A stretch of 64,000 nucleotides of DNA from Chryseobacterium vaccae (GCF_009602705.1 NZ_VSWH01000001.1:2666001-2730000); one strand, 5' to 3'. Numbered from the stretch's first letter, positions 27,366 to 37,362 are shown. Translations and numbers: made by a program. The notes: generated by a model not told the origin, from the letters alone.

Positions 27366-28058
27366 TTAGTTAACAGATTTAGTATCAATTGCAATACCTG
27401 GGCTCATTGTAGAAGACAAGTAGATGCTTTTCACATAAGTTCCTTTAGCAGCAGTTGGCTTCATTTTGATCAATGTCTGGATTAATTCCTGAGCATTTTC
27501 TTTGATCTTAGCAGCATCGAAAGACACTTTACCAATACCGGCATGGATAATACCATACTTATCTACTTTGAAATCAATTTTACCAGCTTTTACTTCAGTT
27601 ACTGCTTTACCAATTTCCATAGTTACAGTTCCTGATTTAGGGTTTGGCATTAAACCTCTTGGTCCTAATACTCTACCTAATGGTCCTAATTTACCCATAA
27701 CAGCTGGCATAGTAACGATAACGTCAACATCAGTCCAACCGTCTTTGATTTTTTGAAGATATTCATCAAGACCTACATAATCAGCACCAGCTTCTTTAGC
27801 CTCTGCTTCTTTATCTGGAGTTACTAAAGCTAATACTTTAACATCTTTACCAGTTCCGTGAGGAAGAGATACTACACCTCTTACCATTTGGTTTGCTTTT
27901 CTTGGATCTACTCCTAATCTTACAGCGATATCTACAGAAGCATCAAACTTTGTAGTGTTCACTTCTTTTACAAGAGCTGAACCTTCTTCAAGGTTATAGA
28001 TTCTTCCTTTTTCTACTTTGCTTAAAGCTTCCTTTTGCTTTTTAGTTAATTTTGCCAT
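27366..28058 (-). CDS. rplA: 50S ribosomal protein L1
   Basis: 230 residues, standard length. Landmarks include [30 protein letters not shown] and [16 protein letters not shown], the universally conserved L1 rRNA-binding region. It forms the L1 stalk near the E site and in many bacteria represses its own mRNA. It lies 11 bp after rplK. Confidence 0.98.
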   Translation of the reverse strand: MAKLTKKQKEALSKVEKGRIYNLEEGSALVKEVNTTKFDASVDIAVRLGVDPRKANQMVRGVVSLPHGTGKDVKVLALVTPDKEAEAKEAGADYVGLDEYLQKIKDGWTDVDVIVTMPAVMGKLGPLGRVLGPRGLMPNPKSGTVTMEIGKAVTEVKAGKIDFKVDKYGIIHAGIGKVSFDAAKIKENAQELIQTLIKMKPTAAKGTYVKSIYLSSTMSPGIAIDTKSVN

Positions 28059-28069
28059 TTCTTTAAGTT

Positions 28070-28513
28070 TTAAGCGTTAGCTGGTTTAGTTCCTGTTACT
28101 CTCAATCCCATAGATCTAGCAGTACCTGCAACCATAGAAAGAGCTGAATCCAATGTAAAGCAGTTAAGGTCTGCCATTTTATCTTCAGCGATTTTCTTAA
28201 CCTGATCCCAAGATACAGAACCTACTTTGTTTCTGTTTGGTTCACCGGAACCTCCTTTGATTTTAGCCGCATCCATTAACTGAATTGCTGCAGGTGGAGT
28301 TTTGATAACGAATTCAAAAGATTTGTCTTCGTATACTGTAATTACTACAGGTAAAACTTGCCCTGGCTTATCTTGGGTTCTTCCGTTAAATTGCTTACAA
28401 AACTCCATGATGTTCACACCTGCAGAACCCAAAGCTGGACCTACTGGTGGAGAAGGGTTAGCTGCGCCACCTTTCACCTGAAGCTTTACCATTTTAAAGA
28501 CTTTCTTAGCCAT
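28070..28513 (-). CDS. rplK: 50S ribosomal protein L11
   Basis: 147 residues, standard length. The N-terminal domain contains [20 protein letters not shown] with the conserved proline helix; the C-terminal rRNA-binding domain ends in [10 protein letters not shown]. It belongs to the GTPase-associated centre and is the thiostrepton-binding site. First gene of the rplKAJL transcript, with its own consensus promoter because nusG is 11.6 kb away. Confidence 0.98.
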   Translation of the reverse strand: MAKKVFKMVKLQVKGGAANPSPPVGPALGSAGVNIMEFCKQFNGRTQDKPGQVLPVVITVYEDKSFEFVIKTPPAAIQLMDAAKIKGGSGEPNRNKVGSVSWDQVKKIAEDKMADLNCFTLDSALSMVAGTARSMGLRVTGTKPANA

Positions 28514-28611
28514 TTTATTTTTTTTTAGTTTGAATAATTAATGAGTTTGGAAGCATTTATTATTCAGCAGGTTAATGCACTCACATAACAATAAACCTAC
28601 TTTTCGGACTG

Positions 28612-28642
28612 CAAAAGTATAAAATATTTTTGAAATAGCAAA
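28612..28642 (-). promoter_or_regulatory. rplKAJL promoter
   Basis: Minus strand: TTTG (28639-28642), 19 nt, TACTTTTG (28612-28619), an exact match to the Bacteroidota TTTG-N19-TAnnTTTG consensus. It leaves a leader of about 90 nt before rplK, in which autoregulation by L1 could occur (inference). Confidence 0.8.
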
Positions 28643-28690
28643 TAATAATTATCTAAATACATGAATAAAAGTCAAATATGCAGTTAAAAA

Positions 28691-28718
28691 AATTACTGTC
28701 CATTTCTGAACAGTAATT
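28691..28718 (-). terminator. Terminator of the metalloprotease operon
   Basis: AATTACTGT (28691-28699) and ACAGTAATT (28710-28718) pair with a 10-nt loop; on the minus strand a run of seven T follows. It lies 33 bp after the stop at 28752. Confidence 0.8.
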
Positions 28719-28751
28719 AACCTTTTATGAATAATTATGTTTGTTTGCTTA

Positions 28752-30359
28752 TTATTTTTTAATGAATTTTTCGGTGATCGTTTTATTTTTCGTTTTAATT
28801 TCCAATAAATACATTCCCGACGGAATAGACTGTACATCTATTCTTTTAGTTTGTCCTGCATGATTGATGATTCTATTTCCTGAGGCATTATAAACAGAAA
28901 CAGCCAACACTTCCACATCAGTCTGAATATTAATAAAATCACCGGTAGGATTAGGATAAATTTTAAATGAATCCGAAGCAGCCGGTTTTGCTTCTCCATT
29001 CACTCTTGCTTCCGGTTTGATAACCTGATTCTCTACCGTATTTTTAGTAACCGGTAACGGAGTATTATCTGCATAAACATAGAAATACCCGTTATCTATT
29101 TTGGTATCCGGTAAAATTAGGCAGTAACCGGTTCCTTCTACTTTTATTCCATTCCAGGAAGAATCGTTGGCCGACCTTACATCAGCACCTTCAATGATCA
29201 TATTGCTTCCGCTTTTGACAACCACCCTGCTCTGAGGGGCCATTATCAACTTACAGGTTACTTTTAAGCTTGAATTATTATCAATTTTCACATTGGAATA
29301 GTTCCTGAAATTAATATCCCACAGCTCATTAGAATTTACATTTAAATAGGTATTTTTAAATGAGTTTTCTGTAAAATACTGTCTTACACTGGTTACAGAA
29401 GCGGTCTGAAACATCATAGAAACATCTTCAATACTCAGATAACTATGATTTCCCGCCGAATAACTCATCAGGTTTGCACCGCAGTCGTGATGATACAGTC
29501 CCAGGTTATGCCCTAATTCATGAACCATTGCTCTTGCTCCCATATCAGAATAATACCACTGTTTTACCGTTTCCCAGGTAGGGTTGCCCAAAGCCGGGTT
29601 ACCTACAGCAAACTGTTTCCTGTGAAGAAAACCATTATAGATATCCGGCCACAGCTGTCTTGATTTTGCATCAAACTGATTGGTAAACGGGAACTCAGAA
29701 GCTGCCCAGCCTAAAGGTGTCTGGCTGAAGTTTCCATTCTGGTATTCGGTATAGATCTGTCCGTTATTGGGAAATGTAATATTTATTCCCTGAGGTATAG
29801 CTGGATCATTATCGTAATAAGAATAGTAATAGGTACTTCCCGGCATTAAAATACTATTATTATCATAAGGGTTATTATTGGCCGGATTAAAACCTGTAAC
29901 GAGAAAATCCCATGCAGGATCTACTTTCCAGATTTTATTGACGATTACTCTTATCTTCGTATCAGAGATCTGCTGTGTAGGATTTTCACATGTGCTATCC
30001 GGGCTCCCCAGATTGGCCAGCCGATAATTGATCATATCTACAAAACTGTTAAGAAATGCCGTATGTTCAGGATTATTCTGTTCAAAATTACCAGTTCCGT
30101 CTGGTTTGGTAGGAAAAATAAAATTCAGCTTCACATAGATAACATCATCGGTTACCTGTGGAATGTACTTCGGATTGTCATGATAATGATAGGCATACAA
30201 TGAGGTATTACCACAATTCGTACTGTTTTTCTGTAATTCTGTGGGAAGATTTTTACTGCTTACATCTATTACGCAAGCTCTTGATTGAGCATCTGCCTGC
30301 TGTGATTTGAAGGTAACGAATAGATTGCATACAATTAAGAAAAAGAGAATTTTTTTCAT
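28752..30359 (-). CDS. Secreted metzincin-type zinc metalloprotease with T9SS type A tail
   Basis: 535 residues. Signal peptide 1-22. The zinc site HELGHNLGLYHHD fits HExxHxxGxxH, and a Met-turn LMSYSAG follows, so it is a metzincin endopeptidase; the upstream region YSDMGARAMVHELG is typical of Bacteroidota members. The C-terminus (about 463-535; FKIYPNPTGDFINI, GMYLLEIKTK) is a T9SS type A sorting domain, so the enzyme is released or displayed on the surface. Its start overlaps the preceding coiled-coil protein gene by 4 bp, so the two are co-translated. Substrate is unknown. Confidence 0.92.
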   Translation of the reverse strand: MKKILFFLIVCNLFVTFKSQQADAQSRACVIDVSSKNLPTELQKNSTNCGNTSLYAYHYHDNPKYIPQVTDDVIYVKLNFIFPTKPDGTGNFEQNNPEHTAFLNSFVDMINYRLANLGSPDSTCENPTQQISDTKIRVIVNKIWKVDPAWDFLVTGFNPANNNPYDNNSILMPGSTYYYSYYDNDPAIPQGINITFPNNGQIYTEYQNGNFSQTPLGWAASEFPFTNQFDAKSRQLWPDIYNGFLHRKQFAVGNPALGNPTWETVKQWYYSDMGARAMVHELGHNLGLYHHDCGANLMSYSAGNHSYLSIEDVSMMFQTASVTSVRQYFTENSFKNTYLNVNSNELWDINFRNYSNVKIDNNSSLKVTCKLIMAPQSRVVVKSGSNMIIEGADVRSANDSSWNGIKVEGTGYCLILPDTKIDNGYFYVYADNTPLPVTKNTVENQVIKPEARVNGEAKPAASDSFKIYPNPTGDFINIQTDVEVLAVSVYNASGNRIINHAGQTKRIDVQSIPSGMYLLEIKTKNKTITEKFIKK

Positions 30360-31108
30360 AATTTTTGTTTTTCTAATTGCTGTATTTTTTTGTCCTGCTT
30401 TTCAAGCTTTTCATTCAGATCAATCAGATGTAATGTCAGTTCCTCTACTTTTTTCAATAAAAGGACATTCATTTCCTTTAATTCAACACCGTTTTTTACC
30501 ACTTCATCTGCAGAAGGAACTTCAGGCAGGTGTTTATTTAATGTGATAAATTTCTTCACTTCATGTAAAGGCAGCAGTTTATAGCTGTCACTGAATACAT
30601 AATCCGCCCAGCCATTAGCACTGGCAATTTCAACTTTAATTTTTTCAGTTTTAATTCCATCCTTCACAAATAGTCTGTAGTTATTACAGTCTGTGCACGA
30701 AGACAAACCAGCATTGTAGGCATTCACTCCCATCAGAATCTTCCCGTTTTCTCTTGCTGAAAATATAGGATACTGCCAGTTAGCTGTAGATATTGTTAAA
30801 AGTCCAACATCATTAGGCTGGCTATAAGTACTTTTAATCCATACCACATCTGTTCCGCTGTTCTTGTTTTGAGTGTTATCAATAATATCAATACCGTCTC
30901 CATCAACTGTATTAATATTGAAAAACATCCTGCCGTCAGCAATTCTGAATCGTTCAGCATTATTGGTCTTAAAGACGATGTCTTTATTATCTGTTGTACC
31001 GATAAAGTTAGTTGCGGGATCTGTACCGGAATTACCAGTTAACGACCAGTTCTGAGCTTTATTAAAAGCCATACATGACAAGAATGTCAAAAGAAAAATT
31101 TTCTTCAT
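30356..31108 (-). CDS. Secreted fibre-like protein with C-terminal coiled coil
   Basis: 250 residues. Signal peptide 1-18, a beta-rich central part, then a conserved-looking element beginning YRLFVKDGIKTEKIKV and running through WADYVFSDSY, HEVKKFITLNKHLPEVPSA. It ends in a heptad-rich coiled coil (about 205-250, VEELTLHLIDLNEKLEKQ). This architecture is frequent in Bacteroidota and looks like tail-fibre or surface-fibre C-termini, with the coil probably trimerising. Translationally coupled by a 4-bp overlap to the metalloprotease, so the two may act together. No T9SS tail. Confidence 0.78.
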   Translation of the reverse strand: MKKIFLLTFLSCMAFNKAQNWSLTGNSGTDPATNFIGTTDNKDIVFKTNNAERFRIADGRMFFNINTVDGDGIDIIDNTQNKNSGTDVVWIKSTYSQPNDVGLLTISTANWQYPIFSARENGKILMGVNAYNAGLSSCTDCNNYRLFVKDGIKTEKIKVEIASANGWADYVFSDSYKLLPLHEVKKFITLNKHLPEVPSADEVVKNGVELKEMNVLLLKKVEELTLHLIDLNEKLEKQDKKIQQLEKQKL

Positions 31109-31214
31109 GTTATTAATTTTTAAGTTTAGGTTTAGTTTTATTCTATAAATTTAAATAATATTTCCCTAATTAAAGATATACTTTAAGAAAATTTAATCTG
31201 TTTTTATCCCGCAA

Positions 31215-31242
31215 AAAAAGAGCACTTTTCAGTACTCTTTTT
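31215..31242 (-). terminator. Terminator after the T9SS beta-rich protein gene
   Basis: AAAAAGAGCACT and AGTACTCTTTTT pair (one wobble) with a 4-nt loop; on the minus strand TTTTTTTGC follows. It lies about 38 bp past the stop at 31280 and separates that gene from the fibre/protease pair. Confidence 0.85.
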
Positions 31243-31279
31243 CCCATTTTTATTTAAGCTCTGCATTTATTCTTTCATT

Positions 31280-32908
31280 TTACTTTTTAATGAATTTCAA
31301 ACTTTCCTGCACTTCTTTAATTTTAAGAATATAATTGCCTTTTAAAAGATCTTTTACTTCTATTTTCCCCTGATTTATCATCCCTGATTTTACCAGTTGA
31401 CCGGCTGTATTATAGATGTTAAATTCCTTATCTTTCAATCCTTCTATATGAATCACATCTACTGCCGGATTAGGATATATTCTCACAGAAGAATCTTTAT
31501 CGGAAGTTTCATGAATCGCTAAATTTAAGCCTGGAAGCTTAAGGTTCTGTGCATATATTGCAGGGCTAGCATCTGTTGTTTTCTGTTCCTGAAATACAAT
31601 AACCGCCTGGTTGTTTATAGGTTTTAATATGCTGGCATAGGCTTTAGAGGCAGGGAAAGTGGCAAAAGGAAGATATTGTTCAGTCCAGGCAAAATTACCG
31701 CTGCCGTCCAGCTGCACAGCGTTCAGTGAAAAACCAAGAGGTGAAGAATCTGCTTTTTTACGTACAACAAAGTAAGGCATATCACTCAACAGGATAAGTT
31801 CCCCGTAATGAAACATCGAAAGGTCATTAATAGGAAAAACCTGTTTTCCATGATCTGTAAAAAGCCTCGCTCCTGTATTTTTATCAAATTTCTGTACAAA
31901 CTCCCCGTTTTGTCCCTGGCTGGAAGTACTGTAATTTGCGATAGCCCATACATAAGGAGATCCTGGAGCAAAAGCCATTTTAAGATCCTTTTCGAAATAG
32001 GTCTGATTAGTATCAAAATCCATCCCTGCTGTTCCCCATGGAAGGCTTCCGTCTGCATTAATTTTCTGTAAGTACCCATCAAATCTTGAAGATTCACCGG
32101 TGGTGTATCCATAATATACAACACCCCCGTCTGCTGCTCCGCTGTATTTTGCATTATAGGCTACAGATTTGGTAGAGATCTGTTTTGCATTGTTCCAGAT
32201 AACAGCTCCATCCTGGCTGAGTTTCTGTGCAAATAAATAACTTGTTGTTCCAAAAGACATCTGTTTGTGGAAAACAATTTCAAACTGATTATCAGAGAGT
32301 TCAAAAAGATCGGCAGGAATAGTATTTTTAGCAGCGTCATCAGAAATGATCTGAACGGGATTTTCCCATACAGGCTGTCCTGCAGAGTTAAACCGTTGCA
32401 CTTTTGTATATTTTTGACTTGGTGGATAATATCCTACAATAATATCTCCATTGGACAATGGCAGAATGGTAGGCAGATAGGCTTCTCCTAAATTAATTCC
32501 GTTAGGCCACATTGATGTTCCTTCAGGGGTAATTTTGAAAACATATCCTTTGGTTCCCGTTCCTGTTCCTGTAACACCAATGTAAAAATTACCGGAGGCA
32601 TCTACTGCTGTTCTTTCAAAAATAGTATAAGTACTCATCGGAATCTGGTTACTGAGCATAATGCCATCATCGGGAAGCATTTTATTTCCGTTCGTATCAA
32701 GGATCTGCAGCCATAATTCGAAATTTACAGGGGAGGGAACGCTTTTCCAATATCCTATATAAGTTTTCCCGTCATTTGTTGTTGCAGCAAAGGAGGACCC
32801 GGATCCGGGATTGGTTACAAGAAGGTTTTGATCCAGTGCGGAATTCCATTGTGCTCTTCCAAAGAAGCCAATTGATGTAATCATCAAAAGAGTAAGTAGT
32901 TTTTTCAT
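31280..32908 (-). CDS. Secreted beta-propeller-like protein with T9SS type A tail
   Basis: 542 residues. Signal peptide 1-19. The body consists of repeated Trp/Gly-containing strands (for example YIGYWKSVPSPVNFELWLQ, GYVFKITPEGTSMWPNG, GYLQKINADGSLPWGTAG), each describing a 'value then step' pattern typical of beta-propeller repeats. The C-terminus (about 470-542; VRIYPNPAVDVIHI, KGNYILKI) is a T9SS type A sorting signal. No catalytic motif recognised. Monocistronic, with its own terminator. Confidence 0.8.
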   Translation of the reverse strand: MKKLLTLLMITSIGFFGRAQWNSALDQNLLVTNPGSGSSFAATTNDGKTYIGYWKSVPSPVNFELWLQILDTNGNKMLPDDGIMLSNQIPMSTYTIFERTAVDASGNFYIGVTGTGTGTKGYVFKITPEGTSMWPNGINLGEAYLPTILPLSNGDIIVGYYPPSQKYTKVQRFNSAGQPVWENPVQIISDDAAKNTIPADLFELSDNQFEIVFHKQMSFGTTSYLFAQKLSQDGAVIWNNAKQISTKSVAYNAKYSGAADGGVVYYGYTTGESSRFDGYLQKINADGSLPWGTAGMDFDTNQTYFEKDLKMAFAPGSPYVWAIANYSTSSQGQNGEFVQKFDKNTGARLFTDHGKQVFPINDLSMFHYGELILLSDMPYFVVRKKADSSPLGFSLNAVQLDGSGNFAWTEQYLPFATFPASKAYASILKPINNQAVIVFQEQKTTDASPAIYAQNLKLPGLNLAIHETSDKDSSVRIYPNPAVDVIHIEGLKDKEFNIYNTAGQLVKSGMINQGKIEVKDLLKGNYILKIKEVQESLKFIKK

Positions 32909-33051
32909 TGCGCTATTATTTTAAGTATGAAACAAAGGAAGACAATCTTCCTAAAAATCATTTAAAATCCCCCACATGCTTACCACTTCACTTTCAAAAA
33001 GCACCACCCTCTTTCCACACACATCAAAATACACAACTGATAAACAACAGT

Positions 33052-34608
33052 TTACATTTCATTTAAATATTGAGCCAGATCTTCCTTGGTATTGGTAAGA
33101 TTTAATTTTTTACGCAGTCTGGTCCTGGAATTTTCTATTGTTTTCGGAGTAACATTCAGAAGACTTGATATTTCTTTGGTTGATAATTTAAGTTTCAGCA
33201 TGGCTGCCAGCCTCTTATCGTAGTTGGTGAGTCCGGGATGCTTTTTGTCCAGATTTTCATAGAATGATTCATGAACATTTAAAAAATGATATTCAAAATC
33301 TCCCCATGAATCCTGCTTGGTGCTTAGTTTAATTTCATTAATGATTCCTGAGATTTCATTGATCTCCTGATCTCCGAATTTTGATTTAAGTACATTGATC
33401 TGTTCCAGAATAGATTTGAAGATGCCTTCTATCTTAGACTGTTCCATAGATTTATACACCAGCATTTTTTCTTTCATCTGATTGTCTATCTCCAATTCAC
33501 GTTCTCTGTTTTCAATCAGTTTCTTTTCTAAGCTGAGTTTTTCTGTCTTGTTTCTGTAATTAATAAGCAGTAAAATACAGATCACCAATATCAGCAGAAG
33601 AATAATCCCGGTTACCATGTACAAGATATTCTTTTTGTCCTGCTCTATTGTATCCAGTCTTTTCTGCATTTCATAATCATGCTTTGCCTTCAGCCTTTCT
33701 ACATTTACCGCTTTCTCTTCTACATTCAGTAACTCTCTAATGGAATCATACCTGCTAAATGTTTTTGCTGCCGATTTATAATCCTTATTCAGCAGGTAAG
33801 CTTTGTAAAGTGTTCTCAGATAGTTGGTCTGGTCAAAACTTACTGTATTGGAAGCAATATCTTTTTCAATTTGTTTTGCATACCATAAAGCATTTTCAGG
33901 ATTTTGTGTCTGAATATAGAAATTAGCCAGATTATAGTGTACCTGATAATTTGACTTACTATCTTCGATATGATCTTTTGCTAAAATATGATCTGCTTCC
34001 AACAGATAATTTTCGGCTTTGTTAATATTTCCTTCTAAAAAATTAAGCTTCCCAAAATTTGAAAACACAAAAGCTTTTAAAACCGGATCATTATGTACTT
34101 CGAAAGCCATCAGCGCCTGTTCAAAATAATATCTTGACGAATCCAGCTTGGATAATACCAAATAAGCATTCCCTAAATTATTGAGTGATTTTATGGTTTC
34201 GGTTTCTTTTTTCTGCTTCCTGTAAAAGTTCAGCAGCTTTTTATAATAGGTAACTGCACGTCTGGTATCATTAAGCTGGGAATAGATGTAAGCAAAAACG
34301 CCATCTACTTTTGCTGTTTTTTCACCGTCTTTATCCAGAAAGATATGATAGGCTTTTGCAGCATAATCCAGTGCCATATCAAAATAGTTCATGTCACTGT
34401 AAATTTTAGCTGCTTCCAGATAAAAATTTCCTAAATCATTCTCCGAAACTATTTTCCGGGCACTTTGTATATTGAGTTCAGCTTTTGACCAGTCTTTAAA
34501 TTTCAGTTCATTGGCAGTCTTCATATACTGCTCATAGCTTTTCTTATTCTGTCCTGAACAAAAGAAGACTGAAAATAATAACAGTATTAAAAGCAATGGA
34601 TTTTTCAT
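33052..34608 (-). CDS. TPR transmembrane regulator with LuxR-type HTH
   Basis: 518 residues. Signal peptide 1-19; tetratricopeptide repeats from about 25 to 300 (for example NNLGNAYLVLSKLDSSRYYF); one transmembrane helix near 330-350 (VTGIILLLILVICILLLINY); a coiled coil; and a C-terminal helix-turn-helix (LSTKEISSLLNVTPKTIENS). The TPR part would lie in the periplasm and the DNA-binding part in the cytoplasm. It is a one-component membrane-spanning regulator of a type common in Bacteroidota. It sits among surface-protein genes and may control them (inference). Confidence 0.88.
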   Translation of the reverse strand: MKNPLLLILLLFSVFFCSGQNKKSYEQYMKTANELKFKDWSKAELNIQSARKIVSENDLGNFYLEAAKIYSDMNYFDMALDYAAKAYHIFLDKDGEKTAKVDGVFAYIYSQLNDTRRAVTYYKKLLNFYRKQKKETETIKSLNNLGNAYLVLSKLDSSRYYFEQALMAFEVHNDPVLKAFVFSNFGKLNFLEGNINKAENYLLEADHILAKDHIEDSKSNYQVHYNLANFYIQTQNPENALWYAKQIEKDIASNTVSFDQTNYLRTLYKAYLLNKDYKSAAKTFSRYDSIRELLNVEEKAVNVERLKAKHDYEMQKRLDTIEQDKKNILYMVTGIILLLILVICILLLINYRNKTEKLSLEKKLIENRERELEIDNQMKEKMLVYKSMEQSKIEGIFKSILEQINVLKSKFGDQEINEISGIINEIKLSTKQDSWGDFEYHFLNVHESFYENLDKKHPGLTNYDKRLAAMLKLKLSTKEISSLLNVTPKTIENSRTRLRKKLNLTNTKEDLAQYLNEM

Positions 34609-34721
34609 AAATCTATAATTCCGTATAAAATTATAAAATCATTTGAACAAATGATATTCATCACGAATTAGTTTAGCAGATTCTTAAACCAATTCAAGAT
34701 ATTACAGAAAAACTATTAAAC

Positions 34722-34754
34722 AAAAAGATCATTTTTGAGCAAAATGATCTTTTT
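34722..34754 (-). terminator. Terminator after the glycosyltransferase-like gene
   Basis: AAAAAGATCATTTT (34722-34735) and AAAATGATCTTTTT (34741-34754) form a perfect 14-bp stem with a 5-nt loop, followed on the minus strand by T-rich sequence. 22 bp after the stop codon. Confidence 0.85.
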
Positions 34755-34776
34755 AATTTTTATACAGGTGCATTCA

Positions 34777-36060
34777 TTAACTTAAATTCCCTCCCTGCTC
34801 TTTAACAGATTCTTTTTTTATATTCAGATACTTCAAAAATATAAACAGGGAAATTACAGAAGTCTCTATCCATTCAAAATCCAATTTAAATCGGATATTC
34901 GCAGCGTGTCCTATCAGATAAGGAAATGTAAATCCTGCAAATACTACCGTTAAAAACAGGAAAAGGGGTTTGTTTTTTCTGAAGAAATAGCCAAGACTCA
35001 CTACGAATAGTAAATTGATCCCAATCACATACAGTTTTCTTCCGATAAGAACAGATAGTCCATTGTTATCAAAATACCGTTTGGGAACAAACCATAAACT
35101 TATAAAGTTATTAAGTCCCTTTTTTAGAGGGGCCATTTTATCTGCTTCCACAATTTTTGATACGGCCTCTTCAAAAATAGGTTCATCCGCAAATTCATTA
35201 TGAACTGCAATTTTCTCTTCAATGAGTTTCTCCTCTTCTTCTGTCATGAATTTATTACCGGGCAAAATCTGATATTCGGATTCATATCCTAAAAATACAT
35301 TCTGCCAAACAGGAGATTTGCTCACAATAAGCTGATCAAAAGTAAGATAGTTCCTGATTACCCAGGGAGAGTAAAGAAGTACGGCTATGAAACTAACGGT
35401 CACGCTCTGTTTTATAGATAATTTTTTATAAAAACACAAAACCAGAATCAGTACGGCCATTATAGGAACTGCCACAACCTGTGTGAGCGCTACAAGGGCT
35501 GTCATTACTGAGAAAATGATCAATTTTCTATAGATAACTAATTGTGTCCATATTATAGAGTAAAAATAAATCCAAGCTGCAAAAAGTAGTATAAACAGAT
35601 TGGTTGCCTCAAGAACATTAGAATAGTAAAAATAGGCAGGAGAGAAAATAAAGAAATATGCTGCCAGAAATCCAGCTGTTTTGAAATTAAAATTCTCGAA
35701 TATTTTAACAATAATTACCGGGATCACAAAATAGAATACATGCTGGATGATAACAATGCATTTCACCGCTTTTACGGTACCGAATATCTTTATAAAAAAG
35801 CTTAAAAACAATGGATAAACAGGAAGTTTATAGACAGAGCTTCCAAATCTGGACTGCATAGAGTATACGCCGTCACGAGCCAAATTTTCAGCAATGGACC
35901 AGTCTTCAAAAAACTCAGCATTAAATTTTGTATATACTGAGAAGAGAATTTTAACTGTAAGAATGAAAAGGTTTAAGATAAGGAACGTTTTCCAATTCAA
36001 GAAAAAATTCACCAATCGTATTTTTGAATTACCTAGCATATATAGATTTCTAAAAAGCAA
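34777..36060 (-). CDS. Polytopic membrane protein, ArnT/PMT-like glycosyltransferase (family 39 type)
   Basis: 427 residues with about ten hydrophobic helices. An acidic pair sits after the first helix (AEFFEDWSIAENLARDG), the region that in lipid-linked sugar transferases (GT39/PMT/ArnT type) carries the catalytic Asp. The sequence FGSSVYKLPVYPLFLSFF also matches that family's first-loop pattern. It would transfer a sugar from a polyprenyl carrier in the periplasm. Identity is moderate, since no other signature is decisive. A start at the internal Met8 is also possible. An IS481 element lies directly upstream on the same strand. Confidence 0.6.
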   Translation of the reverse strand: MLFRNLYMLGNSKIRLVNFFLNWKTFLILNLFILTVKILFSVYTKFNAEFFEDWSIAENLARDGVYSMQSRFGSSVYKLPVYPLFLSFFIKIFGTVKAVKCIVIIQHVFYFVIPVIIVKIFENFNFKTAGFLAAYFFIFSPAYFYYSNVLEATNLFILLFAAWIYFYSIIWTQLVIYRKLIIFSVMTALVALTQVVAVPIMAVLILVLCFYKKLSIKQSVTVSFIAVLLYSPWVIRNYLTFDQLIVSKSPVWQNVFLGYESEYQILPGNKFMTEEEEKLIEEKIAVHNEFADEPIFEEAVSKIVEADKMAPLKKGLNNFISLWFVPKRYFDNNGLSVLIGRKLYVIGINLLFVVSLGYFFRKNKPLFLFLTVVFAGFTFPYLIGHAANIRFKLDFEWIETSVISLFIFLKYLNIKKESVKEQGGNLS

Positions 36061-36130
36061 AAGTAAAGAAAGATGGAAGAAAAACAGAAGATTTTACTCC
36101 CATTTTTTATGATGGACACGTTTAGAAAAC

Positions 36131-36143
36131 AAAAAAAGTCATA
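36131..36143 (-). other. 3' arm and U-tract of an IS-split terminator
   Basis: AAAAGTCATA (36134-36143) preceded by three more A is the distal arm plus T-run (minus-strand reading) of a terminator whose other arm is at 37363-37372. With the IS and one target copy removed, the two arms form a perfect 10-bp stem with an 8-nt loop. Confidence 0.7.
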
Positions 36144-36151
36144 TCGTAATG

Positions 36152-37355
36152 TGTAATAGCCACGACTTTATCTGACAGTTAGGGGTTAAAAATAATTGTC
36201 AGTTATCCAATATTATCCTTACTTCCAAAAGTAAGGATTTTTTGTTCCTCTGCAAGAGTTTCCAATAATTTCTCTTTTGCAATAGTTTTACTATCTAGAA
36301 ACGTCTGCATCGGTGTTTTACCGTAACAATGTTTTCCTGTATGCGTTCTTTCATTGTTGTAATACGACAACCAGCTGTTCAGGTCTAATTGCAGTTCTTC
36401 AATACTTCTGTAAATTTTCTTTCTGAAAGCTATGGCATAAAACTCGTCCTGTATCGTCCTGTGAAAACGTTCACAAATACCATTGGTCTGAGGGCTTTTA
36501 GCCTTGGTCTTCGTATGATCGATATCTTCAATGGCCAAATAGAGCTGGTATTCATGCTGTTCTCTTATTCCACAGTATTCCGTTCCTCGGTCTGTTAAAA
36601 TTCTGAGTAAACGAAGTTCCTGCTGCTCAAAGAAAGGGACTACCTGATCATTAAGCATGTCAGCAGCAATAAGAGCATTTTTACGGTCATATAGCTTTGC
36701 AAATACTACCTTTGAATATGTATCAATAAAAGTTTGTTGATAAATATGTCCAACTCCTTTGATATTGCCTACGTAATAAGTGTCTTGAGCTCCTAAATAT
36801 CCAGGATGATGAGTTTCAATTTCTCCATGAGCTTTTTTCTCTTCCTTAGCCCTTTCTAGTGCTGAAAGTTGAGATTCAGTAAGGACTACACCATCTTGAG
36901 CAGATTTGGCTTCTAGGGCTTTCAATCTTAGTTTAAACGTATGTAGATCGTGTCTTAACCAAATACTTCTGACTCCACCTGGTGATACAATGAAACCTTT
37001 CTTTTTAAGTTCATTACTTACTCTAAGCTGCCCCAAAGCAGGGTTTTCAATAGCTATATCAACAACAGCTTTTTCAATGACTTCATCTACACGATTCTTT
37101 AATACTGGCTTTCTTCTGGAGATTTCCTGTAATGCTAATTCACCTCCTTGCTCATACAATTCTTTAAATCTATAAAAACTGTCTCGGGAATAGCCCATCA
37201 CCTTACAGGCTTTGGATACGTTTCCTAAATGTTGTGCTAATTCAAGTACGCCTAACTTGTTTTTGATAATCTTTTGTTGTGTTGTCATAATACTTAATCT
37301 GTTTTAAAGTTATTTAATTTGATTATAACTGTCAGATTAAGTATTGACTAATTCA
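36152..37355 (-). mobile_element. Complete IS481-family insertion sequence (1204 bp)
   Basis: One transposase gene is flanked by 30-bp imperfect inverted repeats: 36152-36181, beginning TGTAATAGCC, and 37326-37355, whose complement begins TGAATTAGTC. They match at 24 of 30 positions, with the inner 12 identical. Both sides carry a 7-bp duplication, CGTAATG (36145-36151 and 37356-37362). IR, TSD and an intact transposase indicate a complete and possibly recent insertion. Length and TG-ends fit IS481. It was inserted into the loop of a terminator hairpin. Confidence 0.9.
36203..37288 (-). CDS. IS481-family transposase
   Basis: 361 residues. N-terminal helix-turn-helix for end binding (NVSKACKVMGYSRDSFYRFK), then an rve-type DDE integrase core. 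Catalytic residues are visible: Asp in GAQDTYYVG, Asp in RILTDRGTEY and Glu in SPQTNGICERFHRTI. The reading frame is intact. It reads in the same direction as the upstream VGIN operon, whose terminator the element has broken, so read-through could now express it. Confidence 0.95.
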   Translation of the reverse strand: MTTQQKIIKNKLGVLELAQHLGNVSKACKVMGYSRDSFYRFKELYEQGGELALQEISRRKPVLKNRVDEVIEKAVVDIAIENPALGQLRVSNELKKKGFIVSPGGVRSIWLRHDLHTFKLRLKALEAKSAQDGVVLTESQLSALERAKEEKKAHGEIETHHPGYLGAQDTYYVGNIKGVGHIYQQTFIDTYSKVVFAKLYDRKNALIAADMLNDQVVPFFEQQELRLLRILTDRGTEYCGIREQHEYQLYLAIEDIDHTKTKAKSPQTNGICERFHRTIQDEFYAIAFRKKIYRSIEELQLDLNSWLSYYNNERTHTGKHCYGKTPMQTFLDSKTIAKEKLLETLAEEQKILTFGSKDNIG

Positions 37356-37362
37356 CGTAATG

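Noticed and set aside
31786..32154. A 122-codon minus-strand frame
   Set aside because: It is an alternate-frame shadow of the T9SS protein at 31280-32908.
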